Shown piece by piece: positions 1 to 8,414 of a stretch of DNA of 64,000 nt. Position numbers and translations under genes: made by a program. Location: positions 62,001 to 126,000 of the forward strand of contig JBIKIQ010000010.1 in assembly GCA_044361535.1 (NCBI GenBank). Direction: 5' to 3'. The notes beneath the pieces were generated by a model, which was not told where the DNA came from, searched no databases, and saw only the letters and a list, made by a program, of their open reading frames with translations. Source of the DNA: UBA952 sp044361535 (GTDB lineage: Bacteria > Bacteroidota > Bacteroidia > Flavobacteriales_D > Crocinitomicaceae). The first letter of the stretch is position 1. Every line of letters starts with the position of its first letter.

Positions 1-2090
1 AATTCTTCGCCTACAAATGGTGTGAATGGTTGTAGGATTTTCAATAATTCACCAAAAAAGTACTTTGTCTCAGCCAATGTTTTTGAATCTATTGGTTGTT
101 CGTATCCAGGTTTGATCATTTCTAAATACCATGAACAGAAATCATCCCAAACCAATTTATAGGTAAGCATCAAAGCGTCTGAAATTCTAAATTTATCAAA
201 TGCTACATTGATTTCTTCTAGGGTTTTATTAAATTTTGATCTAAACCATTCCACTGCCTTTCTTGAAGATTCAGGTTGATCAAACTCTTTAATTTCCCAT
301 GCGGATACCAATCTGTATGCGTTCCAAATTTTATTCGTAAAATTCCTTCCTTGTTCACATTGAGAGCTATCAAAAGGTAAATCATTTCCTGCTGGCGATG
401 AAATTAAAATACCTACACGAACGCCATCGGCACCATAATTCTCGATCAAGTCAAGTGGATCTGGTGAATTCCCTAAGGATTTAGACATTTTACGTCCTAG
501 TTTATCACGAACAATACCAGTGTAGTAAACGTTTTTGAACGGTAAATCTCCCATGTATTCATATCCCGCAATTATCATTCGAGCAACCCAAAAGAACATA
601 ATTTCTGGAGCTGTAACTAAGTCATTTGTTGGGTAATAATATTTTATCTCCTCGTTGTTGGGTCTTGTTAATCCATTAAAAACAGATATTGGCCATAACC
701 AACTTGAAAACCAAGTATCCAAAACATCCTCGTCTTGCTTTAATTCGTTTTCTCCAATCTCACGTCCCGCCTTAGCTTTGGCTAGAACTAAAGCTTCTTC
801 TTTTGTTTTTGCTACAACAAAGTCATTGGTATTTAAGCCGTAATACCACGCAGGAATTCTATGTCCCCACCATAGCTGACGTGAAATACACCAATCTTTA
901 ATGTTCTCCATCCAATGGCGATAGGTATTCTTAAATTTCTCTGGATAAAATTGAATGTTTCCATTTTGAACATTTTCCAAAGCGGGTGCAGAAAGTTCTT
1001 TCATACTCACAAACCATTGGAGCGAAAGTCGAGGTTCAATAACTGAATTTGTTCGTTCAGAATAACCAACTTTGTTTATGTGATCTTCAGTTTTTACTAA
1101 GTAGCCTTTTTCATCCAATTCTTTTTCAATCAATTTTCGAACTTCAAAACGCTCTTTGTTTTCATAATGAAGTCCATTTTCATTTAACGTTCCATTTGGA
1201 TGAAAGATATCAATTGAAGCAAGGTTGTATTTTTTACCTAATTCATAGTCATTGATGTCGTGAGCAGGAGTAACTTTTAAACAGCCTGTCCCAAAATCCA
1301 TTTCAACATATTCATCTGCAATAATGGGCACAGAACGATTTGATATAGGCACAATTACATTTTTTCCAACGAAATTTTTGTAACGCTCATCTTTCGGGTT
1401 GACACAAATAGCGGTGTCACCTAAAATGGTTTCAGGCCTTGTTGTTGCGATTGTCAACCAATCATCAACAGAATTTTCAATTTTATAACGAACGAAAAAT
1501 AATTTAGAATTTACTTCTTTGTATATTACCTCTTCATCCGATAATGCAGTTAGAGCCTCTGGATCCCAATTGACCATGCGCAATCCACGATAGATCTTAC
1601 CTTTTTCAAACAAATCAATAAAAACATCAATTACTGACTCTGAATATTCTGGATCCATGGTGAAATGTGTGCGGTTCCAATCGCAAGACGCACCTAGTTT
1701 CTTAAGTTGTTCAAGAATAATACCTCCATGTTTGTCTTTCCATTCAAAAGCATGTTTTAAAAATTCATCACGTGTTAAATCCGATTTTTTAATTCCTTGT
1801 TCACGTAACTTTTGAACAACCTTGGCCTCTGTGGCAATAGATGCGTGATCCGTTCCTGGAACCCAACACGCATTTTTACCCAACATACGAGCACGTCTTA
1901 CAAGTACATCTTGTATGGTATTGTTCAACATATGTCCCATGTGCAATACACCCGTTACGTTAGGTGGAGGAATCACAACTGTATAAGGTTCCCGGCTATC
2001 AGGTGTTGAATTGAAATAACCTTTTTCGAGCCAATGTTGATACCATTTTTCCTCTGCGTTTCTCGGATTGTATGTTTTTGGGATTTCCAT
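1..2090 (-). CDS. valS: Valyl-tRNA synthetase, C-terminal part cut by window start
   Basis: Charges tRNA-Val with valine in the cytoplasm. The frame runs without a stop from an ATG at 2088-2090 to the window edge, so the C-terminal end (rest of the anticodon-binding region and the coiled-coil arm) lies outside. The protein starts MEIPKTYNPRNAEEKW. The class I HIGH-type motif appears as HMGHM within PPNVTGVLHMGHM (about 1930-1965), and the KMSKS loop as GRKMSKSLGNSPDP (about 460-496). The segment between them is the editing domain (TTRPETILGDTA). Nothing looks broken. A TATCTTTG box lies just upstream, directly after the terminator of the preceding small gene. Confidence 0.97.
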   Translation of the reverse strand, partial: MEIPKTYNPRNAEEKWYQHWLEKGYFNSTPDSREPYTVVIPPPNVTGVLHMGHMLNNTIQDVLVRRARMLGKNACWVPGTDHASIATEAKVVQKLREQGIKKSDLTRDEFLKHAFEWKDKHGGIILEQLKKLGASCDWNRTHFTMDPEYSESVIDVFIDLFEKGKIYRGLRMVNWDPEALTALSDEEVIYKEVNSKLFFVRYKIENSVDDWLTIATTRPETILGDTAICVNPKDERYKNFVGKNVIVPISNRSVPIIADEYVEMDFGTGCLKVTPAHDINDYELGKKYNLASIDIFHPNGTLNENGLHYENKERFEVRKLIEKELDEKGYLVKTEDHINKVGYSERTNSVIEPRLSLQWFVSMKELSAPALENVQNGNIQFYPEKFKNTYRHWMENIKDWCISRQLWWGHRIPAWYYGLNTNDFVVAKTKEEALVLAKAKAGREIGENELKQDEDVLDTWFSSWLWPISVFNGLTRPNNEEIKYYYPTNDLVTAPEIMFFWVARMIIAGYEYMGDLPFKNVYYTGIVRDKLGRKMSKSLGNSPDPLDLIENYGADGVRVGILISSPAGNDLPFDSSQCEQGRNFTNKIWNAYRLVSAWEIKEFDQPESSRKAVEWFRSKFNKTLEEINVAFDKFRISDALMLTYKLVWDDFCSWYLEMIKPGYEQPIDSKTLAETKYFFGELLKILQPFTPFVGEE

Positions 2091-2103
2091 GAATAAATTT
2101 TTG

Positions 2104-2111
2104 CAAAGATA
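2104..2111 (-). promoter_or_regulatory. Probable -7 box for valS
   Basis: The minus strand reads TATCTTTG, a perfect match to the Bacteroidetes -7 consensus TAnnTTTG, 13 bases ahead of the valS ATG. No clear -33 TTG at the usual 19-20 base spacing is visible. The box merges with the T-run of the terminator at 2111-2137. Confidence 0.55.
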
Positions 2112-2137
2112 AAAAAAAGCCCGTCAAGGACAGGCTT
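2111..2137 (-). terminator. Rho-independent terminator after the 55-residue protein gene
   Basis: Minus strand: AAGCCTGTC, loop CTT, GACGGGCTT (9 bp with one T-G pair), followed by a run of eight T. It lies 23 bases past the stop of the small gene and about 20 bases before the valS start. Confidence 0.85.
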
Positions 2138-2160
2138 AATAAGTAATAAAAGAATGATGT

Positions 2161-2328
2161 TTATTTAAATGGAATACTAACCTTTGGATTTTTCAATACT
2201 TCTGAAGTTTGTGAATCTGATTTAGATTTCAATCGGGTGCTTTGTGAAAATCCGAAGTATCCAACAGCCACAATCAAGAATAACATCGAAAAAAAGAGGA
2301 TGTCTTTTGGGGAAATTAGTTTTTTCAT
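2161..2328 (-). CDS. Small single-pass membrane protein, 55 residues, unknown function
   Basis: An ATG-initiated frame (start MKKLISPKDILFF, end KNPKVSIPFK) with one hydrophobic segment at about residues 10-27 and a polar Ser/Lys-rich tail. I do not recognise the family. Support for a real gene: it has a strong terminator (2111-2137) right after its stop, a weak -7-like AAACTTTG at 2333-2340, and it fills the gap between valS and the divergent porQ. A longer minus-strand frame at 2222-2473 overlaps it but has no membrane or signal logic and is probably a shadow. It may be a short membrane-anchored or exported peptide; no function is assigned. Confidence 0.6.
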   Translation of the reverse strand: MKKLISPKDILFFSMLFLIVAVGYFGFSQSTRLKSKSDSQTSEVLKNPKVSIPFK

Positions 2329-2355
2329 AGCGCAAAGTTTTAATGGAGTTTGTAA

Positions 2356-2412
2356 TTCTAACGTTAGAAAAGCGAGAAAATAACAGATTTTGAATACATT
2401 TTTTTAACGTTA
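2356..2412. promoter_or_regulatory. Pair of AACGTT palindromes between divergent genes
   Basis: A perfect 14-base palindrome TTCTAACGTTAGAA sits at 2356-2369, and its 8-base core TAACGTTA recurs at 2405-2412, centres 46 bases apart. The first falls where the -33 region of the minus-strand small gene would be; the second lies in the spacer upstream of the porQ -7-like box. The arrangement suits an operator for a dimeric regulator, but no regulator is identified. Confidence 0.35.
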
Positions 2413-2424
2413 GTTTATTAATAG

Positions 2425-2432
2425 TATTTTTG
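2425..2432 (+). promoter_or_regulatory. Probable -7 box for porQ-cmk
   Basis: TATTTTTG matches TAnnTTTG, about 70 bases before the porQ ATG. No obvious -33 TTG is seen. Confidence 0.35.
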
Positions 2433-2502
2433 TCTACTCTTGACATTATAAAAATACTAAGGGCCTTGAACAATTATTAGCAATTTGATTCGTTTTTCTT
2501 AC

Positions 2503-3540
2503 ATGAAATTTGGTACGCTAACTTTTTTGTTTCTTATTCTAGGATTTATTTGCTTTGGGCAAACAGGAGGATCATTCTCATTTCCTTTTTTAGATTTAGA
2601 TTTTAATGCGCGTTTGGCCGCATGCGGTGGACATTATCTTTCGCACGCTGATGAGGATGTCAATCAAGGAATTATTAATCCCGCTTTATTGAATGAGAAG
2701 ATGGATAAAATGATTTCTTTTAATCAAGCTTTTTTGTCAGGAGGAATCAATTTTGGAATGGCAGCCTATGCTCAAAAGGCATACAAAGGAATTGTATCAA
2801 CGAATGTCCGTTATGTTGATTACGGTGTTTTTCAACGAACAGAGGTCAATGGACAGTCTTCTGGAACTTTTCGTCCTTTTGAATACATCGTGGGTGTAGG
2901 ATATGGTAAAGAAATAAATGAGGTTCTTTCTTTTGGTGGAAATCTAAATTTTATAGGATCAAATCTAGAATCTTACAGTGCTTATGGCTTTTCACTAGAT
3001 ATTGGAGGAATGTACAAGCACCCGAACAAGTTATTTTCAACTTCCTTTTTAGTCAAGAATGCCGGTTTAAAAATAAAGGACTACACATCAAATGACAATG
3101 GTGTTTTACCCATAGATTTTCAATTGGCAGCATCTTATAAACTAGCTCATGCTCCTTTTCGATTTAATTTAAATGTTAATAATCTTAACAGATGGGATTT
3201 AACGTATAACGATCCATTTGCACAGCCTACTTACGACGCATTAACGGGTGATACTATTCCTGTCCCAAAAGCTAATTTTATCGAAAAAACAGCCCGTCAT
3301 TTTGTATTGGCTACTGAATTATTAGTTTCAAAAAGTTTGACCTTGCGGATGGGATTTAATTATCATCGTCGACAAGAAATGAAATTGGTGGAGCGTCCAG
3401 GATTGTCTGGTTTTTGTTTTGGAGTTGGGTTTAAAACGAAATTAGTGAGAGTGGATTATGGTTTTGTCATGTATTCAAAAGCGGGATACAACAATGTAAT
3501 TTCATTAACCAGCTCTGTTTCCAATTGGAAAAAGAAGTAG
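2503..3540 (+). CDS. porQ: Type IX secretion system protein PorQ
   Basis: Outer-membrane beta-barrel component of the Bacteroidetes T9SS; in Porphyromonas PorQ belongs to the attachment complex that handles sorting-domain cargo at the cell surface. The protein begins with a signal peptide (MKFGTLTFLFLILGFICFGQ) and continues with the family-typical F-P-F-L-D-L motif, NARLAACGGHYLS and GIINPALLN. It is full length (345 residues) and rich in alternating strand patterns. I chose the ATG at 2503 because it starts the signal peptide; the frame also opens at a TTG at 2485. cmk follows after 9 bases; a porQ-cmk pairing is common in Bacteroidetes. Cargo for the system is present in this window. Confidence 0.9.
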   Translation: MKFGTLTFLFLILGFICFGQTGGSFSFPFLDLDFNARLAACGGHYLSHADEDVNQGIINPALLNEKMDKMISFNQAFLSGGINFGMAAYAQKAYKGIVSTNVRYVDYGVFQRTEVNGQSSGTFRPFEYIVGVGYGKEINEVLSFGGNLNFIGSNLESYSAYGFSLDIGGMYKHPNKLFSTSFLVKNAGLKIKDYTSNDNGVLPIDFQLAASYKLAHAPFRFNLNVNNLNRWDLTYNDPFAQPTYDALTGDTIPVPKANFIEKTARHFVLATELLVSKSLTLRMGFNYHRRQEMKLVERPGLSGFCFGVGFKTKLVRVDYGFVMYSKAGYNNVISLTSSVSNWKKK

Positions 3541-3549
3541 CTTTGCACA

Positions 3550-4233
3550 ATGGAATCCAAAAAACTTGTAATTGCCATTGATGGATATTCTTCCTGTGGA
3601 AAAAGTACTTTAGCAAAAGATTTAGCCAACTCTCTTCATTATATATTTATTGATTCAGGGGCGATGTATCGAGCAGTAACTTTGTATTGTTTGAGACAAG
3701 GCTGGGTGAAAGGGGACAGTATCGAAAAAGAGAAAATTATTGAGGCTTTGGATCAAATTCAGCTTGATTTTGCTTTGGATGATAAAGGAGTTAAAGTGAT
3801 TCTTTTAAATGATGAAAATTGCGAGGAAGAAATTCGCCAAGGTCATGTAGCTGCAGTGGTTTCAAAAATAGCAGAGATTAAAGAAGTCCGGGATAAATTG
3901 GTTCATGAGCAACAACGAATGGGTGAGAAGGGAGGTATTGTGATGGATGGTCGTGATATCGGAACGGTTGTTTTTCCTCATGCTGAAATTAAGATTTTTG
4001 TCACAGCATCTATTGAGGTTCGCACGCAACGCCGTTTACTCGAACTTCAGACCAAAGGTATAGAAACTTCAAAAGATGAAGTTCAGGATAATCTCATTGA
4101 ACGCGATTTCATTGATTCTAATCGAAAGGAAAGTCCATTAAGACAAGCAGTGGATGCCATTGTTTTAGATAATTCGAGTTTTAATCGTCAGCAACAATTG
4201 CAATGGGCGCTTGATTTAGTTGGAAGCAGGTAA
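3550..4233 (+). CDS. cmk: Cytidylate kinase
   Basis: Phosphorylates CMP and dCMP to the diphosphates with ATP, in the pyrimidine nucleotide pathway. The 227-residue length is normal. The P-loop GYSSCGKST is at residues 12-20, followed by IDSGAMYRAVT, and the CMP-binding/lid region shows GIVMDGRDIGTVVFP and a late D-S-N-R-K-E-S-P-L motif, all diagnostic of Cmk. It is co-directional with porQ (9-base gap). Its 3' end overlaps the convergent membrane-protein gene by 18 bases. Confidence 0.97.
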   Translation: MESKKLVIAIDGYSSCGKSTLAKDLANSLHYIFIDSGAMYRAVTLYCLRQGWVKGDSIEKEKIIEALDQIQLDFALDDKGVKVILLNDENCEEEIRQGHVAAVVSKIAEIKEVRDKLVHEQQRMGEKGGIVMDGRDIGTVVFPHAEIKIFVTASIEVRTQRRLLELQTKGIETSKDEVQDNLIERDFIDSNRKESPLRQAVDAIVLDNSSFNRQQQLQWALDLVGSR

Positions 4234-6939
4234 TTTTTTTAAACAAATTTGTTTCAATCGATTGAGTTCACTTTTAAATTCGAATTCATCAGATTCTGCT
4301 TTAATATCTTTCGGATTATTTATTTTTTCCAATGCCTCTTTGTAGCGATTAAGTTTAATCAAATATTCAATATTTAATAAATAGTGTGAGTAATAAGGGT
4401 CATCAACAATTATCCAATTAGACCACTTTAAACCATGATTTAGGATTGTGGTATCAGTTTGATTTTCAAGAATTATCCTGCAATATTCATTTAAATTATG
4501 AGCTCCAATTTTTTGAAGGTATTTGTCGTTTTTAATCATGTAACTTTTTAAAGAATCAAGCTCAGATTTTGATTTGGCATCAACATAACCAATATTTTTA
4601 GAGTCTATTAATTTTGATTTAATTCTATCCATTTCCATTTTTTCTAAATAAACGGGATAATTAAAGGATAAGGTTGAAAGAGCAAAACGAAATAATGAAA
4701 ATTGCAATAAAACACCTAATATTGTAAGTGTAATGGTTATGTTTTTTGTTGATTGAAGCAATTGATTTTTAAATCTAAATAATAAAATAAAACTGATTAG
4801 CAAAAGTGAGTTGCCTAAAATTCGAATAAATCCTGAACCTGGCCAATACATTATGTAAAACATACCACCAATAATCGATAGTGAAAAACTTGATCGATAA
4901 ATTAATCCAAGAATCTTATTGTTATTTTTAGTTTTTTGTCCCATTATAAAATAAATGGCAAGAAGAAAAATTCCGATCACTAGTAATAAACCAGCTCCTT
5001 TAAAATGCATGATTTTGAACATCAATCCTAAAAACAAAATTGCCAGTGAAATCTTGTATAATTTTTTCAATGCTATTTTATTTCGATTTCCACTAATGAA
5101 AATACTTTCCGAAATTTCTTCGTCTTCTAATTTTTCGGGTATGAATAAACTAAGAATGTAATGTAAAAAGACGATAAAGAAGGATAGTACTATTACACCA
5201 CCAGCAATATTTTCATTTATATCAAATGATCTCAAAATAAAGCATAGTGAGACGGAAATAATAATAAAGTAAAATACTTTGCTTTCAATTTTAAAATAGA
5301 ATTCTTGAAATTGGGTTGTTATGTTTTTTACATTTTGAATAATGAATTTTAATTTGAAGAATAAGAATGATATAAACATTATGAATGCCAAGACCAGTGA
5401 GAGTTGAACTGAAACAAACAATCCTCCAGATACAACAATAATAAAAAAGGTAAAAATACCCAGTGTTCGGAAAAAGCGCATAAACTCCATAATTGGAAGT
5501 GTCTGCTCCAAGGTCAAGTTTCCTTGAATTAAATGTTTCCGAATAATTTTTGTAATGATATTGCTTGATTCATTTGTGTTTCCACCGTTCATGGAAATAA
5601 GATTTTCCTCCTTGTCGTTGTAAATTTTGGAAAGTTGCAAGGATTTGTCAATGGAATCAGACAAATCGTTAAATCTCAAACGCGAAGCAATTACTGCCAA
5701 GAAAAACACGGAGCAGAATAAGGTCAAAAATGCCATTAGAGATAGGATTCCATCCTTACTCAATAATTGGTTAATGGACTTTAAAGTTGCTTCTGTTGAA
5801 AAATTAACAAGTCCTTCAAATAAGCCATAAAAATTGGATGAAAAGGAACTTAAACTTTCTATGGAGACATTGCTTGAGGATATTAATTGCAAAAAACCAC
5901 TGAAAGCAAGCGCGCCAAAAAGAGCAGCTTCGAGCACATAGGCATCCATTTTTTCATTGGCAGATCGGAGACTTACATCCAACTCAATTATCTCTTCATC
6001 ATTCTCGTTGTGATTGAGATTTGTTTTAACCTGATTTAAATTGATTTTGTCTAACTGATAAATAATTTGAGAAATTGAAGGTTTCTTTTTTGAGAAAAAA
6101 GAAAGTAGAATCATGAAATAAACACCATAAAGTATAGTGAAAATTGGTATAACAATTCCGTAGTCTTGGCTGGAAAAGTCAAATACAATAATGGAAATTA
6201 AAATTCCAAAAATCAATAAGATAAAGGTAAATAAGTAATTCCATGGTGAGTGTGAATTAGTTATTTTGAGATCATTTCTACCAATTTCTGAGAATATTTT
6301 CTGAGTATTTTTTTCAATTCGCTTATCTCTAAAATAAGAATAAACGAAAATCCCCAAAGGAATAAGAATAAATTGAGAAAAAATAAAAAACATTCTCGGT
6401 TGTGTTTCTGCTGAATCAAAATACGAATTAGTCAATACTTTAAAGTACCAGAGGCTGACAAAGCGCAATAAAAAATCAGCAATAATAATTTGTAAAGTTC
6501 CTTCTAGTTTTATTTTGAAATAGAACTTATCCTCTTCCTTATTGGTTATCCATTGTTTAACTGTTTCAGGAATTGAATCTAAAATTTGCTTATCAACTGT
6601 CGCAGTTAATTTTTGCATGAATATCTCGAATCTATCTGCTAGGATTATCTCTTTTTCACGTTTTAATAATTCCTGATACAGTTGTATGAGCTCTATAATT
6701 TCCTTTTTGTCCTCATCTTTAAATAGTTGAAAGGAAGTTGTGTATTCCTCAATCGTTTTTAATTTAGAGCTATCTGCTGTTCCGGAGTTAATAATTAGCT
6801 TAATCTTACTCTGGAAGTACTTTTCTCGATATATTTCTTGAACTATCTCACGCCACTGTACCCACGTTGTTCTACTTTTTTGATTTTCTGACCTACGGAA
6901 ATAAGTAATAAATTGTGAAACAAAATAAATTGAATTCAT
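4216..6939 (-). CDS. Large polytopic membrane protein, unknown function
   Basis: I do not recognise a named family. The 907-residue protein has a soluble N-terminal region of about 150 residues, then roughly 15 hydrophobic segments, and a soluble C-terminal region of about 120 residues (from the YLEKMEMDRIKS segment) that could be helical repeats. Two segments resemble the GldL-type membrane hairpin of gliding/T9SS proteins: LGLMFKIMHFKGAG near residues 637-650 and IGGMFYIMYWPGSG near 690-703. The ATG at 6937-6939 is 60 bases from the divergent smpB. The stop overlaps cmk by 18 bases. It has no partner gene in the same direction, so nothing in the context assigns a role. Confidence 0.75.
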   Translation of the reverse strand: MNSIYFVSQFITYFRRSENQKSRTTWVQWREIVQEIYREKYFQSKIKLIINSGTADSSKLKTIEEYTTSFQLFKDEDKKEIIELIQLYQELLKREKEIILADRFEIFMQKLTATVDKQILDSIPETVKQWITNKEEDKFYFKIKLEGTLQIIIADFLLRFVSLWYFKVLTNSYFDSAETQPRMFFIFSQFILIPLGIFVYSYFRDKRIEKNTQKIFSEIGRNDLKITNSHSPWNYLFTFILLIFGILISIIVFDFSSQDYGIVIPIFTILYGVYFMILLSFFSKKKPSISQIIYQLDKINLNQVKTNLNHNENDEEIIELDVSLRSANEKMDAYVLEAALFGALAFSGFLQLISSSNVSIESLSSFSSNFYGLFEGLVNFSTEATLKSINQLLSKDGILSLMAFLTLFCSVFFLAVIASRLRFNDLSDSIDKSLQLSKIYNDKEENLISMNGGNTNESSNIITKIIRKHLIQGNLTLEQTLPIMEFMRFFRTLGIFTFFIIVVSGGLFVSVQLSLVLAFIMFISFLFFKLKFIIQNVKNITTQFQEFYFKIESKVFYFIIISVSLCFILRSFDINENIAGGVIVLSFFIVFLHYILSLFIPEKLEDEEISESIFISGNRNKIALKKLYKISLAILFLGLMFKIMHFKGAGLLLVIGIFLLAIYFIMGQKTKNNNKILGLIYRSSFSLSIIGGMFYIMYWPGSGFIRILGNSLLLISFILLFRFKNQLLQSTKNITITLTILGVLLQFSLFRFALSTLSFNYPVYLEKMEMDRIKSKLIDSKNIGYVDAKSKSELDSLKSYMIKNDKYLQKIGAHNLNEYCRIILENQTDTTILNHGLKWSNWIIVDDPYYSHYLLNIEYLIKLNRYKEALEKINNPKDIKAESDEFEFKSELNRLKQICLKKLPASN

Positions 6940-6973
6940 AAGCGATTTTTGAATCTTAATACTCTTTTGTTCT

Positions 6974-6981
6974 TACTTTTG
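6974..6981 (+). promoter_or_regulatory. Probable -7 box for smpB
   Basis: TACTTTTG matches TAnnTTTG, with a TTTG at 6948-6951 about 22 bases upstream as a possible -33 element. It lies 17 bases before the smpB start. Confidence 0.45.
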
Positions 6982-6998
6982 TTTCATTAAATAATTAA

Positions 6999-7451
6999 GT
7001 GTCGTCCAACGAAATCAATATAAAAAATAAGCGTGCTCGGTTTGAATATTTCATCGATGAAGAATTCATTGCTGGAATTGTCTTGGCTGGTACTGAAATC
7101 AAAAGTATTCGGAATGGAAAAGCCAGTATTATAGAATCATATTGCGTCATTTCAGAGGGAGAATTGTTTATTCGTAATATGTATATCGCACCGTATGAGA
7201 ATGCTTCCTTTTACACCCACAAAACCCGTGGTGATCGCAAGCTTCTTTTAAATCGTAAAGAACTGAATCGTATTGAGAAATTTCTAAAAGTAAAGGGAAA
7301 TACGCTTATTCCACTAAAATTATTTCTCTCAGAGAAAGGTTGGTTGAAAGTTCAATTTGCTTGTGCTAGAGGGAAAAAACTCCATGATAAACGAGATGAT
7401 TTGAAAGAAAAAGATGATCGAAGAGAGATGGATAGAGCGATGAAAAGATAA
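6999..7451 (+). CDS. smpB: SsrA-binding protein SmpB
   Basis: Binds tmRNA and brings it to stalled ribosomes for trans-translation. The 150-residue protein has the family signature: NKRARFEYFI, GIVLAGTEIKSIRNGKASI, IAPYENASFYTH, RKLLLNRKEL and the late GKKLHDKRD-LKEKDDRREMDRAMKR tail, whose basic C-terminus mimics the anticodon region. The start is a GTG at 6999, the only start that keeps the conserved N-terminus. The ssrA gene itself is not in this window. The M23 peptidase gene follows about 50 bases downstream on the same strand. Confidence 0.97.
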   Translation: MSSNEINIKNKRARFEYFIDEEFIAGIVLAGTEIKSIRNGKASIIESYCVISEGELFIRNMYIAPYENASFYTHKTRGDRKLLLNRKELNRIEKFLKVKGNTLIPLKLFLSEKGWLKVQFACARGKKLHDKRDDLKEKDDRREMDRAMKR

Positions 7452-7504
7452 GGAACGAAACTTGATTGAAAAAAGTTCGTAGGATTTCCTCCATACGAAA
7501 GAAC

Positions 7505-8404
7505 ATGGAAAATCAAGTTGAACAGAATACATATAATAGAATTAAATTTCCGAAAAAATTCCTCAAAATTGCACTGTTTCCACTCTCATTGAGTATGACC
7601 TTCTTTATCACCCAACTTTATTACAGTTCTAAATTAAAAGAGCTTCAACAAGTGGAGAGTGATTTGAAAAAGCAATTAGAAAGTCAATTGCAAGTAGCAA
7701 AAAAGTTAGATGATGCACTTGCGATTGTTGAAGGTCACCTCGATACCTTTGATTTATCACACAAGTCGTTATTCAATGCGGTTATTGATATAGAGGATTC
7801 TCCTCAAAATGAAGCATTTATTATTAAACCATTTCCAAAAATAGCCTATAAGGGTTCATCGCTTTTTGGAGAGTTGGAACACAGAACGAATTTTGTCACT
7901 AAAAAATTAAGTCTTCAAAATAAATTTTTGAACACATTTTTATCCGTTGCTCGCGATAAAGAAACGATGATGTCTTCCATTCCAGCAGTTTGCCCAATAT
8001 ACGTATCCGATTTAGATCGGGTGGGGTCGGGGTTTGGGATGAGAAAGGATCCAATTGATTCTACCATGAAGATGCACAAAGGCATTGATGTCGCCGCTCC
8101 AACTGGTACAAAAGTATATGCAGCAGGCTCGGGGAAAGTGTTGAAAATAACAAGTTCTGACGACGGTTATGGAAATTGTATTGTCATTGAACACGGATAT
8201 GGTTTTGTATCGCGGTACGCCCACTTAAGTGGCTTCAAAATCAAAGAGGGTGATGAGGTGAAAAAAGGCGACCTCATAGGATTAGTTGGGAGCACAGGCC
8301 GATCCACTGGGCCTCATTTACATTATGAAATTGAAAAAGACGGCGAAAGAATTGACCCCAAAAAATACATTCAATTTGATCTTAAGGGGTTGGAAACCTA
8401 TTAG
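7505..8404 (+). CDS. M23 family metallopeptidase (LytM-type), membrane-anchored
   Basis: Probable peptidoglycan endopeptidase or envelope regulator. The 299-residue protein has an N-terminal membrane segment (about residues 20-40, IALFPLSLSMTFFITQLYY), a helical linker rich in Glu/Lys/Gln, and a C-terminal peptidase_M23 domain. The domain contains GSGFGMRKDP, the zinc-ligand motif HKGIDVAAPTG (HxxxD), GYGNCIVIEHGYG and the HLHYEIEKDG zinc ligand (HxH). All metal ligands appear intact. I start at the ATG at 7505; the frame also opens at a TTG at 7466. It ends convergent with, and 10 bases from, the scramblase-like gene. Confidence 0.9.
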   Translation: MENQVEQNTYNRIKFPKKFLKIALFPLSLSMTFFITQLYYSSKLKELQQVESDLKKQLESQLQVAKKLDDALAIVEGHLDTFDLSHKSLFNAVIDIEDSPQNEAFIIKPFPKIAYKGSSLFGELEHRTNFVTKKLSLQNKFLNTFLSVARDKETMMSSIPAVCPIYVSDLDRVGSGFGMRKDPIDSTMKMHKGIDVAAPTGTKVYAAGSGKVLKITSSDDGYGNCIVIEHGYGFVSRYAHLSGFKIKEGDEVKKGDLIGLVGSTGRSTGPHLHYEIEKDGERIDPKKYIQFDLKGLETY

Positions 8405-8414
8405 TTAATTGGGT

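Noticed and set aside
2222..2473. An 83-residue minus-strand frame covering the small gene and the porQ promoter region
   Set aside because: It has no recognisable protein character, crosses the palindromes and promoter box, and overlaps the 55-residue gene, which has a better start, membrane segment and terminator.
7466..7504. Longer N-terminus of the M23 peptidase starting at TTG
   Set aside because: The ATG at 7505 is better placed before the membrane segment; the added residues show no conservation pattern.
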